From Rothia terrae (GTDB lineage Bacteria > Actinomycetota > Actinomycetes > Actinomycetales > Micrococcaceae), in NCBI RefSeq assembly GCF_012396615.1, contig NZ_JAAXPV010000022.1, positions 1 through 37,996 of the forward strand: a stretch of DNA of 37,996 nt. The letters are read 5' to 3'. Each line of letters begins with the position of its first letter. Position 1 is the first letter of the stretch. The notes under the pieces were generated by a model. It saw only the letters and a program-made list of their open reading frames with translations, was not told where the DNA came from and ran no database searches. Of this stretch, positions 8,196-16,311 are shown piece by piece. The position numbers were made by a program, and so were the translations under genes.

Positions 8196-9182
8196 ATGCA
8201 GTACCGCCAGCTTGGACATTCCGGCCTCACCGTCTCAACCGTAGGGTTAGGGTGCAACAACTTAGGGCGCACTAAAACCGCCACCGAAACTCAGGAGGGT
8301 ACCAACCGCGTCATCGCCGCCGCGGTGGATGCCGGCATCACGCTTTTCGACGTTGCTGATATCTACGGCTCAGCCCCCGGCGTCTCGGAAACCATGTTCG
8401 GCAAGGCACTGAAAACTTTGGACTCTTCGGTGCGTGACGACATTGTGCTCGTGACTAAGTTCGGTATGGACATGGACGGCGCAAACGGCGCTGACTACGG
8501 TGTTCGCGGCTCGCGTCGTTACATCATGCGCGCGGTAGAGGCATCTTTGCAACGCCTAGGAACCGATCACATCGACCTGTACTTTCACCATACCCCGGAT
8601 ACCCTGACGCCGGTTGAAGAGACGCTTTCTGCGCTGAATACCCTCATTGAGCAGGGAAAAGTGCGTTACATCGGAAACTCCAACCACTCCGGCTGGCAGA
8701 TTGCCCAGGCCGAGTATGTGGCACGCGAGCTGGGGACTCACCGCTACATCGCAGCAGAAAACCACTACAACCTGCTGGACCGCCGCGCAGAACTAGAAGT
8801 CATGCCCGCCGCCCGCGAATTTGGTATGGGTGTTCTGCCCTACTTCCCGCTGGCAAACGGGCTACTCACCGGCAAGTACACGCGCGGCAATGCGCCTGCC
8901 GACGGACGCCTGACTCAGCTCAAACCGCAGATTTTGGAAGGCGCCAACTGGGAGCAGTTAGAGGCGTTTAGTGCGTTCGCATCCGAGCGTGGTTTGAGTG
9001 AAGTGCAGGTGGCATTTGCGTGGTTGGCCGCGCAGAATCCCGTCGCGTCCGTAATTGCCGGCGCTACCAGTGAGCAGCAGGTGCAGGCAAACGCGGCAAC
9101 CGCGTCCGTGGAACTTTCCGCAGACGATTTGGCGGCGCTCGACGAGATTTTCCCCGCACCCGAGAAAATCGCGCTGTTCTAG
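8196..9182 (+). CDS. Aldo/keto reductase
   Basis: A 328-aa (alpha/beta)8-barrel oxidoreductase that reduces aldehydes or ketones with NADPH in the cytosol. The AKR tetrad is visible: D and Y in FDVADIYG (about 51-58), K in VLVTKFG and H in LYFHH. The phosphate-binding C-terminal part (VASVIAGATSEQQVQAN) is also present. It belongs with the broad YghZ/Tas-like aryl-alcohol-dehydrogenase group rather than the short 2,5-diketogluconate reductases. The start has a strong AAGGAGAT site 6 nt upstream. It is followed at once by a 68-bp palindromic repeat. The natural substrate is not predictable. Confidence 0.92.
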   Translation: MQYRQLGHSGLTVSTVGLGCNNLGRTKTATETQEGTNRVIAAAVDAGITLFDVADIYGSAPGVSETMFGKALKTLDSSVRDDIVLVTKFGMDMDGANGADYGVRGSRRYIMRAVEASLQRLGTDHIDLYFHHTPDTLTPVEETLSALNTLIEQGKVRYIGNSNHSGWQIAQAEYVARELGTHRYIAAENHYNLLDRRAELEVMPAAREFGMGVLPYFPLANGLLTGKYTRGNAPADGRLTQLKPQILEGANWEQLEAFSAFASERGLSEVQVAFAWLAAQNPVASVIAGATSEQQVQANAATASVELSADDLAALDEIFPAPEKIALF

Positions 9183-9196
9183 GCAGTGCGCGCAAG

Positions 9197-9264
9197 TAAC
9201 CCCTGGCGTTTCGCTCACCGCAAGTAGTTAAAGTACTAGCGGATGAGCGAAAAGGCAGGGGTTA
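9197..9264. repeat. 68-bp nested palindromic repeat, copy 1
   Basis: Outer arms TAACCCCTG / CAGGGGTTA, middle arms TTTCGCTCA / TGAGCGAAA and an inner imperfect hairpin CCGCAAGTAG..TACTAGCGG. It begins 15 nt after the reductase stop and ends before the next gene. A copy with about five differences lies at 9944-10011 in the same orientation. It could form a long cruciform or RNA hairpin and act as a terminator. Confidence 0.85.
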
Positions 9265-9301
9265 GGTTTAGCTCAGCAAACACCCATAAAGGTAGATTTA
9301 C

Positions 9302-9916
9302 ATGGCAACATTTTCGGCTGACGTACACGGCTACTCCCTCTATGATTTCTCGAATGAGAACCGTGGGTTAGGGTGGACGCTTGATCCTTCCCAGTGCGCT
9401 TTACTAGTGCATGATTTTCTGCCTTACTACTTGGAGGTTTTACCCGAAAATTTACAGGCTGAACTCGTGCGCAATGTTGCCGGCGCGGTGAGCTGGGCAC
9501 AAGCGAATGATGTTCCGGTTGTGACATCAGCCCCGCGTCCTGCCACTGTTGCACAGCAACGAGGATTGGGGGGAAAACTGTGGGGACTGGGACCAAGTGC
9601 TGTTCAGACTCAGGAGGCAATTCTGCCCGAGCTGAGGGGCTGCGTGCGTATTCACAAGCGGTCACTCAGTGCTTTTTACGCCACCGATCTAGAGGTAGAA
9701 CTTCGCCGCCTGGGTAAAAGTCAGCTTATAGTCGCCGGACTTTATGTGGCTGGTGGTATCGTCGCAACAAGTTTTGATGCTCTCGCTCGGGACCTAGAGT
9801 TCTTTGTGGTTGCCGACGCTGTTGCTGATTACACCGTTGACCGTCATCATTTCGCGCTAGAGCAAATAGCGGGCACCACAGGACAAGTGGTGTCCCTGGC
9901 AAATCTACCTCGCTAA
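9302..9916 (+). CDS. Isochorismatase-family hydrolase (EntB/PhzD-like, no carrier domain)
   Basis: A 204-aa protein resembling the isochorismatase domain of EntB/DhbB, which hydrolyses the vinyl ether of isochorismate to 2,3-dihydro-2,3-dihydroxybenzoate and pyruvate. Asp38 in LLVHDF and Lys119 in RIHKRSLSAFY fit the catalytic Asp and Lys. The segment LIVAGLYVAGGIVATSFDALARD (143-165) matches EntB GVYAHIG..., with Ile153 where cysteine hydrolases have the nucleophile; PhzD-type isochorismatases also do without it. There is no C-terminal aryl carrier domain and no siderophore gene in the window. AAAGGT supports the ATG. It sits alone between two copies of a 68-bp palindrome. Isochorismatase activity is plausible; another ester or amide hydrolase remains possible. 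Confidence 0.8.
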   Translation: MATFSADVHGYSLYDFSNENRGLGWTLDPSQCALLVHDFLPYYLEVLPENLQAELVRNVAGAVSWAQANDVPVVTSAPRPATVAQQRGLGGKLWGLGPSAVQTQEAILPELRGCVRIHKRSLSAFYATDLEVELRRLGKSQLIVAGLYVAGGIVATSFDALARDLEFFVVADAVADYTVDRHHFALEQIAGTTGQVVSLANLPR

Positions 9917-9943
9917 ATGAGACACATTCAGCGCGGACGCCCG

Positions 9944-10011
9944 AAACCCCTGGCGTTCCGCTCACCGCAAGTAGTTAAAGTACCAGCGGATGAGCGCAAC
10001 GGCAGGGGTTA
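9944..10011. repeat. 68-bp nested palindromic repeat, copy 2
   Basis: Same structure as at 9197-9264. About five substitutions; those in the middle arms (CGTT against AACG) partly preserve pairing. It lies between the convergent isochorismatase (plus) and GNAT (minus) genes, a typical place for a two-way terminator. Confidence 0.85.
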
Positions 10012-10035
10012 GGGCAGAGGTTGACCCGCGTCCAC

Positions 10036-10458
10036 CTACAGGAACTGCGCCATGCCCACGGAGCCTTCGAGCTTTTTCTCGAAGCCGTGTTTGAGGTAGA
10101 GCGGCTGGCCGGGCGCGTCCGCAATCAGAGTGACGTAAGCACCGTCATCCGCCTCGGCGCGAATCTTATTGAGTAGGGCCGTCAAAACGGCGTTGCCTAG
10201 CCCCTGACGCTGGTGCTCGGGCAGAACCGCCATATCAGCAACGTTGAAGTACCAGGCGCCATCTCCAATGACGCGTCCCATTGCCACCACTTCGCCGGTA
10301 GGCACGTGCGTCACCCGGTAAAACGCCCACGAGCCAGCAATCGCACCAGTAGCCTGACGCTCAGACCGAGGTGTCATGCCCGCCCGCTCGCGCAGCGCGC
10401 AGTACTGGGTAGGGCTGGGGGCGGCTTCTTCAAGAACATAATCAGCAGAAATAGGCAT
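10036..10458 (-). CDS. GNAT family N-acetyltransferase
   Basis: A 140-aa single-domain GNAT enzyme that moves acetyl from acetyl-CoA to an amine. The acetyl-CoA loop is VLPEHQRQGLGNAVL (about 79-93, pattern QxxGxG/A), preceded by the strand WYFNVADMAV and followed by the C-terminal APGQPLYLKHGFEKK that closes the fold. Length is normal. The start codon has no clear ribosome site but TATGCT lies about 8 nt upstream, suggesting a leaderless mRNA. It is divergent from the sugar porter gene (90 bp apart). The substrate is unknown. Confidence 0.9.
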   Translation of the reverse strand: MPISADYVLEEAAPSPTQYCALRERAGMTPRSERQATGAIAGSWAFYRVTHVPTGEVVAMGRVIGDGAWYFNVADMAVLPEHQRQGLGNAVLTALLNKIRAEADDGAYVTLIADAPGQPLYLKHGFEKKLEGSVGMAQFL

Positions 10459-10548
10459 GTCTTCAGCATAATCGCTCGGCGAACCTAGCTGCCCGGCCAG
10501 TAACTCATGTAAAGTTTCTCCGTTATCTGATTTAGCGAGAGAAGAACG

Positions 10549-11907
10549 ATGAGCACATCAGCACACGCTCCTGCTAGGCGGTCCCGCCTAAACCTTTACA
10601 CCTGGATCGTCACTCTTGGCGGGTTTTTGTTTGGGTATGATACCGGCATTATTAATGGTGCGTTGCCGTTTTTGCAGCAGCAGTTTTCACTCTCACCTGT
10701 AGCGGAGGGTGTTACTACTAGCTCGTTGACGCTGGGTGCTGCGCTGGGTGCGATGACGGTGGGTCAGCTGGTTGATAGGTTTGGCCGCCGCCGCGTCCTC
10801 TTCGTTCTTGCGCTGGTTTTTATCGCGGGTTCAACGGGCATAGCTTTCGCGCCTACCCTGCCGGTTTTGGTGGCTTTTCGCGTCGTAGTGGGGCTGGCGG
10901 TAGGTGCGGCGTCTGCTGTTGTTCCGCTGTACTTGGCTGAGATCGCGCCACCTGATCAGCGCGGTGCCATTGTTACTCGTAACCAGTTCATGATTGTGAC
11001 TGGCCAGCTTCTGGCGTACGGAATGAACGCGTGGCTCGGCAATGTTTTCCTGCACGAACCCGGTATTTGGCGCATTATGTTTGCGCTATCCGCAATCCCC
11101 GCGCTTGCCCTGTTCCTCGGTATGTTTGCGGTGCCCGAGTCGCCCCGCTGGTTGCTTCTGGCAGGACGCGAGGCAACCGCCCGTCGCGTCCTTGAAAAGA
11201 CCAGTGCGGATGCTTCTGCCGAGTACGCGCACCTGCACGATTCCATCGAGAAGGAACGCTCTACTCGCGCCGGTACTCTGCGTGATCTTTTTGCGTCCAA
11301 GGCGTTGCGTCGCATCCTGCTGATCGGTGCAGCGATCGGTATTGTTCAGCAGATTACCGGCGTGAACGCGCTGATGTACTACGGCACGCAGGTGTTGCGC
11401 GAGTCTGGTTTCGCCACGGATGCGGCACTCACCGCCAACATTGCCAACGGCGCTATTTCGGTGCTGGGCGCGGCGATCGGCATCTGGTTTGTGGGGCGTC
11501 TGCCTCGTCGCCTCACGCTCACCGTGGGCCTTGCCGGAACAACGCTTTCACTGCTTGCTCTTGCCCTAATCTCAACCTTTGTGGACGGTAGCGCTCGCGC
11601 CTGGTTTGTGCTGATTATTTCTGTTATTTTCCTGGTTTTCCAACAGGGCGCGGTTTCGCCGGTGACCTGGGTGCTGATGTCTGAGGTCTTCCCGTCACGC
11701 GTTCGCGGCGCTGGCATGGGTGCGGTGACTTTTGTGTCCTGGCTGGCTAACTTCGCGGTGTCCTTCAGCTTTCCTCAGATTGTGGCGGCATTCGGATTAG
11801 GCATTACCTTCGGTATTTTTGCGGTGCTGGGCGTTGGCGCGATTCTCTTTGTGCGTGCGTTGGTTCCTGAAACTGCAGGACGCGCGTTGGAGGATATTGA
11901 GGCGTAA
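10549..11907 (+). CDS. MFS sugar porter family transporter
   Basis: A 452-aa, 12-segment permease with the full sugar-porter signature: GGFLFGYDTGIINGALPFL in TM1, DRFGRRRV in loop 2-3, PESPRWLL before the central loop, QQITGVNALMYY in TM7 and PETAGRALEDIE at the C-terminus. These proteins import hexoses, pentoses or inositol with protons. GAGAGAAGA supports the ATG. The same-strand lipoprotein and GH32 beta-fructosidase genes follow, so import of a fructose-containing sugar or its products is a reasonable guess. The family call is firm; the sugar is inferred only from neighbours. Confidence 0.93.
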   Translation: MSTSAHAPARRSRLNLYTWIVTLGGFLFGYDTGIINGALPFLQQQFSLSPVAEGVTTSSLTLGAALGAMTVGQLVDRFGRRRVLFVLALVFIAGSTGIAFAPTLPVLVAFRVVVGLAVGAASAVVPLYLAEIAPPDQRGAIVTRNQFMIVTGQLLAYGMNAWLGNVFLHEPGIWRIMFALSAIPALALFLGMFAVPESPRWLLLAGREATARRVLEKTSADASAEYAHLHDSIEKERSTRAGTLRDLFASKALRRILLIGAAIGIVQQITGVNALMYYGTQVLRESGFATDAALTANIANGAISVLGAAIGIWFVGRLPRRLTLTVGLAGTTLSLLALALISTFVDGSARAWFVLIISVIFLVFQQGAVSPVTWVLMSEVFPSRVRGAGMGAVTFVSWLANFAVSFSFPQIVAAFGLGITFGIFAVLGVGAILFVRALVPETAGRALEDIEA

Positions 11908-12021
11908 GATGCGCGGCGGTGGTGTGCAAGTGGGGCGTAACTTTCTGCCTTTGACTAGGAGCTGAGTCGCTTGACCGGCTAGTGTGGTATGTAAGCTTAT
12001 TGTCCCCCGTAGAAAGCCCTC

Positions 12022-13029
12022 ATGGCACACTCATTTTTTCCCCGTCTCGCATCCTTTTCTTTGCTGACCGCATTTTTGTTGACCGGATGCGCCGCCGATA
12101 ACACCGCGCAGAGTAGCGGCGAAAACCCTGCTCAGAGCTCATCAACCGGCGCGGGCGCATCCTCTTCTGAACAGTCGTCGACTATCTCACCAAGCGCCAC
12201 ATCGAGCGCGATCCCTAGCCCTACCCAAACTCAGACTGAGCTCCCCGGTGGCGGGCAGAAAATCTTTCAGAACCGCAGGTACGTAGCGTTGTACGGTGCA
12301 CCGGGTCGCCCGGCTCTTGGCGTGCTGGGGGAGCAGGAGTCCTCTCAGTCGGTGGTCCGCGTCCAAGAGCTGGTTAAGCAGTATCAGCCCTACAGTAAAG
12401 AGAAGGTGTACCCCGCCTTTGAGGTCATCGCGACAACAGCCTCTAGCGTGCCTGGTACTGACGGGGATTACTCTGATGAAGCAACGGTGAAAGATCTCAA
12501 ACCGCTCATCGAAGAAGCCGCTAAGAACGATGTGTACGTGGTGCTTGATTTCCAGCCTGGACGCTCGGATTTCTTGAGTCAGGTGGTGCGCTACGAGGAG
12601 CTTTTGAAACTTCCCAATGTGGGTGTGGGTATTGATCCCGAATGGCGTCTTCTGCCGTGGCAGGTGCACCTGCAACAGATCGGTTCGGTGCAGGCCGCTG
12701 AGGTCAATCAGACCCTCGACTACCTTGCGCAACTCACCCGAGAGAATAAGCTACCCCAGAAAATGGTGGTGCTCCACCAGTTCACCGGCACCATGATTAC
12801 CGAACGCGAGACGCTGAACACCGCGCATCCTGAACTCGCACTCACCTTGCACGCGGACGGCCACGGCACACCATCACTGAAAACGGATACCTACAACACC
12901 TTGCTGGCAGGGCTGAGCAAAGACATCAAGCCATCCTGGAAGAACTTCTACGATGAAGACACGCCCATGCTCACGCCAGAACAGACCTATGCGCTGACCC
13001 CCAAGCCCTGGGTGGTCACCTACCAGTAG
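12022..13029 (+). CDS. Surface lipoprotein of unknown function
   Basis: A 335-aa protein with a signal peptide ending in the lipobox LLTGC, so Cys23 should be lipidated. A Ser/Thr/Gln-rich linker spans about 24-75. The mature domain (about 78-335) has alternating strands and helices (RYVALYGAPG, KVYPAFEVIATT, DVYVVLDFQPG, NVGVGIDPEW, KMVVLHQF, ALTLHADGHG) reminiscent of a TIM-barrel or glycoside-hydrolase-like fold. I see no catalytic signature I can name. It lies between a sugar porter and a GH32 enzyme, so a role in carbohydrate or wall metabolism is possible, but unproven. The start is fixed by the lipoprotein leader. Confidence 0.82.
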   Translation: MAHSFFPRLASFSLLTAFLLTGCAADNTAQSSGENPAQSSSTGAGASSSEQSSTISPSATSSAIPSPTQTQTELPGGGQKIFQNRRYVALYGAPGRPALGVLGEQESSQSVVRVQELVKQYQPYSKEKVYPAFEVIATTASSVPGTDGDYSDEATVKDLKPLIEEAAKNDVYVVLDFQPGRSDFLSQVVRYEELLKLPNVGVGIDPEWRLLPWQVHLQQIGSVQAAEVNQTLDYLAQLTRENKLPQKMVVLHQFTGTMITERETLNTAHPELALTLHADGHGTPSLKTDTYNTLLAGLSKDIKPSWKNFYDEDTPMLTPEQTYALTPKPWVVTYQ

Positions 13030-13158
13030 GGGTAATTCACTGCGTCCTTTCAATATCCGTAGTGGAAGTAACTTTTTATCCGCAGATTGAGGGTTATTCA
13101 GTTACCTGACCGGACGTAAAATATAAGAAGACAAATTCACTACGGAAGGTCCCACCCC

Positions 13159-14661
13159 ATGTCTGATGCTGCCGCAGTGCACGCTGAGCTGGTTGAACGC
13201 GCTGAGCAAGCCGCGATGAAGCTTGAGAAAGAGCGCAATAACCGCTGGTACCCCAGCTTTCATATTGCTGCCCGTTCGGGGTGGATCAACGATCCCAACG
13301 GTCTGTCCTTCTTTAACGGACGCTACCAGGTGTTCTACCAGCATCACGCGTATTCTGCCTATTGGGGTCCGATGCACTGGGGCCACGTTTCGTCTGAGGA
13401 TATGGTGACTTTCCGCCGTGAGCATGTGGCACTCGCGCCCTCAATTGAGGCTGACCGTGACGGCGTTTTCTCGGGCTCCGCTGTGGTGGGCGATGATGGC
13501 AAGTTGTATGCCTACTACACCGGTCACCGTTGGAACAATATGTTCAACGATGACGATGGTGCCTTGCAGGTGCAGTGCTTGGCGACGTCTGAAGACGGTG
13601 TTGTCTTCACTAAGCACGGCGTAGTTGTTGAGGGCCCGGGGCTTAAGCACTTCCGCGACCCTAAGGTTTTCCGCATCGACGGCATCTGGTACATGATTTT
13701 TGGTGCATGTTCAGAGGACAACCGCGGTCAGGTGTGGATGTACACTTCCACTGACATGTTCAACTGGGAATTCGACCGCATCCTTTTTGAGGATCCTAAT
13801 CCCGATGCTTTCATGCTGGAATGCCCCGATATCTTTCCGCTGGGCGATAAGTGGGTGCTGATTTACTGCCCCATGGGTCCGCGCAAGGACGCCTACCAGG
13901 CACGCAACAGTCACAATGCCGGTTATGTGGTGGGCGACTGGGCGCCGGGTGAAGACTTCAAGCAACTCACCGATTACCGTCTGATTGACTGGGGCCATAA
14001 CTTCTACGCACCGCAGACTTTTGAGGCACCCGACGGCCGCCGTATTTGCTACGGCTGGATGGGCTCGTTCACCATTGGTACGCCCAGCCAGGAGACCGAT
14101 GGTTGGGGTGGCCAGCTCACCGTTCCGCGTGAGCTATCGCTGGATGAGGATTTGAACCTCATTAATTACCCCGTGGCTGAGATTGAAAAACTGCGCGGTG
14201 AGAAGACCGAGTTCGGCAGCTTTGTGCTGGGCCTTAACCAAGACAAGGTGCTGCTTGAGCAGACTCCGCCCTGTGAGATTTTGTTAGACGTTGATTTGAG
14301 CGTGACTGACAGTGAGCGTGTGGGCTTGAAGATTGGTCTCACCGAGGACGGCTCGCACACCTACGTGGGCTACGATTCGCTAGCTGAACGCATCTTTGTT
14401 GACCGCCGTCTTGCCGGTAACGGCGACCGCGGCTACCGCGCCGCGCCCTTCCCCGGCGGCGATAAGCTGAGCCTTCGCATCCTAATTGACCGGGGTTCTG
14501 TCGAAGTATTCGTTAACGGTGGCGTGCAGAGCGTGACATCTTTTGCGTTCCCGAATGCCGGTGACCGCTCCGTGGCATTGAGCTCAGAATCGGGGTCGAT
14601 TACCGTTGACCGTCTGGATATTTACCCGCTCGACACCATTTGGGAAGACGAGCGCCAGTAG
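13159..14661 (+). CDS. GH32 beta-fructosidase (sucrose/sucrose-6-phosphate hydrolase)
   Basis: A 500-aa cytosolic enzyme (no signal peptide) that cleaves terminal fructose from sucrose, sucrose-6-phosphate or short fructans. The five-bladed propeller carries WINDPNG (42-48, nucleophile D45), FRDPK (D167, transition-state stabiliser) and ECPD (acid/base E221); a C-terminal beta-sandwich follows from about 350 (RILIDRGSVEVFVNGG is its hallmark). Length is normal for ScrB/SacA. GGAAGG lies 8 nt before the ATG. A bidirectional terminator follows. With no PTS gene in sight and a sugar porter two genes upstream, unphosphorylated sucrose is the likelier substrate (inference). Confidence 0.94.
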   Translation: MSDAAAVHAELVERAEQAAMKLEKERNNRWYPSFHIAARSGWINDPNGLSFFNGRYQVFYQHHAYSAYWGPMHWGHVSSEDMVTFRREHVALAPSIEADRDGVFSGSAVVGDDGKLYAYYTGHRWNNMFNDDDGALQVQCLATSEDGVVFTKHGVVVEGPGLKHFRDPKVFRIDGIWYMIFGACSEDNRGQVWMYTSTDMFNWEFDRILFEDPNPDAFMLECPDIFPLGDKWVLIYCPMGPRKDAYQARNSHNAGYVVGDWAPGEDFKQLTDYRLIDWGHNFYAPQTFEAPDGRRICYGWMGSFTIGTPSQETDGWGGQLTVPRELSLDEDLNLINYPVAEIEKLRGEKTEFGSFVLGLNQDKVLLEQTPPCEILLDVDLSVTDSERVGLKIGLTEDGSHTYVGYDSLAERIFVDRRLAGNGDRGYRAAPFPGGDKLSLRILIDRGSVEVFVNGGVQSVTSFAFPNAGDRSVALSSESGSITVDRLDIYPLDTIWEDERQ

Positions 14662-14680
14662 CAAAGGGCTGCTACATACA

Positions 14681-14725
14681 AAATTCCCGGAGGACATATG
14701 TTTTTCGTATGTCCTCCGGGGATTT
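14681..14725. terminator. Bidirectional intrinsic terminator
   Basis: Stem of 15 bp, one of them G-T (14686-14700 with 14706-14720), five-T loop, flanked by AAAT and ATTT that extend pairing. It lies between the convergent GH32 gene (plus) and the 38-aa peptide gene (minus). Confidence 0.85.
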
Positions 14726-14741
14726 CATGTGTGAAAGAGGT

Positions 14742-14858
14742 TTAGGCTCCGTGCTCGGTACATGAGGGGTAAAGCTCGGTTTGGTTCTGATCGGCAACCC
14801 AGCAGAGCGTGCCTATGGCGATGAGTCCGGTGATACCTCCGGCTACGAGAATAAGCAT
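14742..14858 (-). CDS. Small single-pass membrane peptide (38 aa)
   Basis: The ATG at 14858 has an AAAGGAG ribosome site 6 nt upstream, which is much better than any earlier in-frame start. The 38-aa product begins MLILVAGGITGLIAIGTLCW, one transmembrane helix, then a short polar tail with one Cys (PSCTEHGA). Such peptides often regulate or stabilise a membrane protein, but no partner is evident: GH32 is convergent and the phosphodiesterase divergent. Function unknown. The upstream 190 bp are shared with the divergent gene at 15052. Confidence 0.65.
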   Translation of the reverse strand: MLILVAGGITGLIAIGTLCWVADQNQTELYPSCTEHGA

Positions 14859-15051
14859 GATGACTCCTTTGTCAGCGAAGTTATTAACGTAGTGCAACCT
14901 TCCGGTTAAATGTAATTTAAGACACAGTTCTTTTAAATTCAAGGGTTTGCCGAACATTACGCACGCAGTAGGCTGATGGTAGCGACTGCGCAAGGCAGGA
15001 CGCGTAATCGCGCCGTGTGCGGTAGGAAAGCTTGAACTGCAGAAGGTTCTG

Positions 15052-15792
15052 ATGGCTCGTATTTTTGCTCACCGTGGCATGTCTGCAATTGCCCCCGAAA
15101 ACACTCTGGCCGCTATTGGTCAGTGCGCAGATTACGGGGTGACCTGGTTTGAAGCGGACGTGGATATCATCGCTGATGGAACCGTCGTTGTTATCCACGA
15201 CAGCCACCTGGATCGCACGACTAACCGCACCGGAAGTATCTATGATCTTCAGGCGTCCGACCTTGAAAATATTGATACCGGCTCGTGGTTCTCGCAAGAA
15301 TTTGCGGGGGAGGGGCTGCCTACTCTGGCGCAGCTGGTTGAGCTGATGAATGAAAAGAAACTCAACGGCAATATTGAGATTAAGTCCAATGAGCAGGGTA
15401 CTGAGCGCACCTATCAGCTCATTGATGCTGTGATTGCTGAACTTGAAAAACTTGATGATGACCGCGAGGTTCTGATTTCGTCCTTCAATCAGTTGTTGCT
15501 GGCTGAACTCAAGCGTCGTGCGCCGCATCTGCGACTTGGTGTTCTGTTTAGCAAAGAAGCTCTTGGCTACGACTGGCGTTCCATTGTTGAGTTGGTGGGT
15601 GCTGATGCTATTCACGTTGATGAAGACGGTCTGACCCGCGAGATGGTGCAGATCGCGCGTTCTGCTGGTGTTGAAATCAATGTGTGGACGGTGAATTCTC
15701 GTGCGCGCGCCAATGAACTTATTAACTGGGGCGTAGACGGCGTTATTACTGATGAAGCGCACACTTTTATTGAATTGGAAAGTGGTCGATAA
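15052..15792 (+). CDS. Glycerophosphodiester phosphodiesterase
   Basis: A 246-aa cytosolic TIM-barrel enzyme that releases glycerol-3-phosphate from glycerophosphodiesters. Motifs are complete: HRG (8-10), PENTLAAI (16-23), the metal ligands E and D of WFEADVDI, VVIHDSHLDRTTNRTG, EIKSN, and VNVWTVN-like INVWTVNS near the C-terminus. It is UgpQ-sized with no signal peptide. GAAGG precedes the ATG. Immediately downstream lies the palindrome that controls marR. Confidence 0.93.
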   Translation: MARIFAHRGMSAIAPENTLAAIGQCADYGVTWFEADVDIIADGTVVVIHDSHLDRTTNRTGSIYDLQASDLENIDTGSWFSQEFAGEGLPTLAQLVELMNEKKLNGNIEIKSNEQGTERTYQLIDAVIAELEKLDDDREVLISSFNQLLLAELKRRAPHLRLGVLFSKEALGYDWRSIVELVGADAIHVDEDGLTREMVQIARSAGVEINVWTVNSRARANELINWGVDGVITDEAHTFIELESGR

Positions 15793-15808
15793 GAAAGGGT
15801 TGGACTTT

Positions 15809-15857
15809 CTGTCAGCACCAAACTAATCAGTCTATTTGATTAGTTTGGTGCTGACAG
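15809..15857. promoter_or_regulatory. Perfect 21-bp-arm palindrome over the marR promoter
   Basis: Arms 15809-15829 and 15837-15857 are exactly complementary with a 7-nt spacer; the central part ACTAATCA...TGATTAGT fits MarR-type AT-rich half sites. The right arm contains TTGATT (15836-15841, -35) and the 17-nt spacer before TACTAT (15859-15864, -10); the ATG follows 6 nt later at 15871. A MarR dimer bound here would cover the polymerase site, implying autorepression. The same structure could also form an RNA hairpin at the end of the upstream gene, although it lacks a T tail. Confidence 0.8.
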
Positions 15858-15870
15858 CTACTATCAAACT

Positions 15871-16302
15871 ATGGATTCAACACAAAAACTCGCAGAGGAA
15901 ATCCGCGCTTTCACGTGGCACCTCACCCGAAAGATGGCGCAAGAATCCACCCACATTGGCAAATTCACGCCCTCGCAAGAGGCTGTTGCTGTACGCATCC
16001 ACCAGCAACCCGGCCGCACCGGCGCTGAAATTTCGCGTCAACTTTTTCTCACCCCGCAGTCAATCAACGTCACCGTCATGACCATGATCGACGAAGGCTT
16101 CGTAGAAGTGCGCAAAAGCGCTCGCGATGGCCGCCGCCGCGAACTCTACCTCACCGCATCAGGCAATGCTGAAGTTGAAAAAATTCGCGCCTACAAAACC
16201 CTATGGCTGCGCGAAGAACTTGATGAAAAACTCACCGACGAGGAACGGGAACAGGCCCTTGCTGCACTCGCATCCCTCAAAAAAGTACTGCCAGAACTCT
16301 AA
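15871..16302 (+). CDS. MarR family transcriptional regulator
   Basis: A 143-aa protein with the MarR winged helix: SQEAVAVRIHQQPGRTGAEISRQLFLTPQSINVTVMTMIDEGFVEVRKSARDGRRRELYLTASG (about 34-97), in which DGRRRELYLT is the wing and TPQSINVTVMTMIDEGFV the recognition region; N- and C-terminal helices form the dimer interface. The start at 15871 is preferred over the upstream one at 15836 because the promoter -10 box ends 6 nt before it, i.e. a leaderless mRNA. It heads a run with the hydrolase (10 nt downstream) and the MFS remnant, the usual MarR plus efflux/detoxification layout. No oxidation-sensing Cys is present in the sequence. Confidence 0.93.
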   Translation: MDSTQKLAEEIRAFTWHLTRKMAQESTHIGKFTPSQEAVAVRIHQQPGRTGAEISRQLFLTPQSINVTVMTMIDEGFVEVRKSARDGRRRELYLTASGNAEVEKIRAYKTLWLREELDEKLTDEEREQALAALASLKKVLPEL

Positions 16303-16311
16303 GGATTACCG

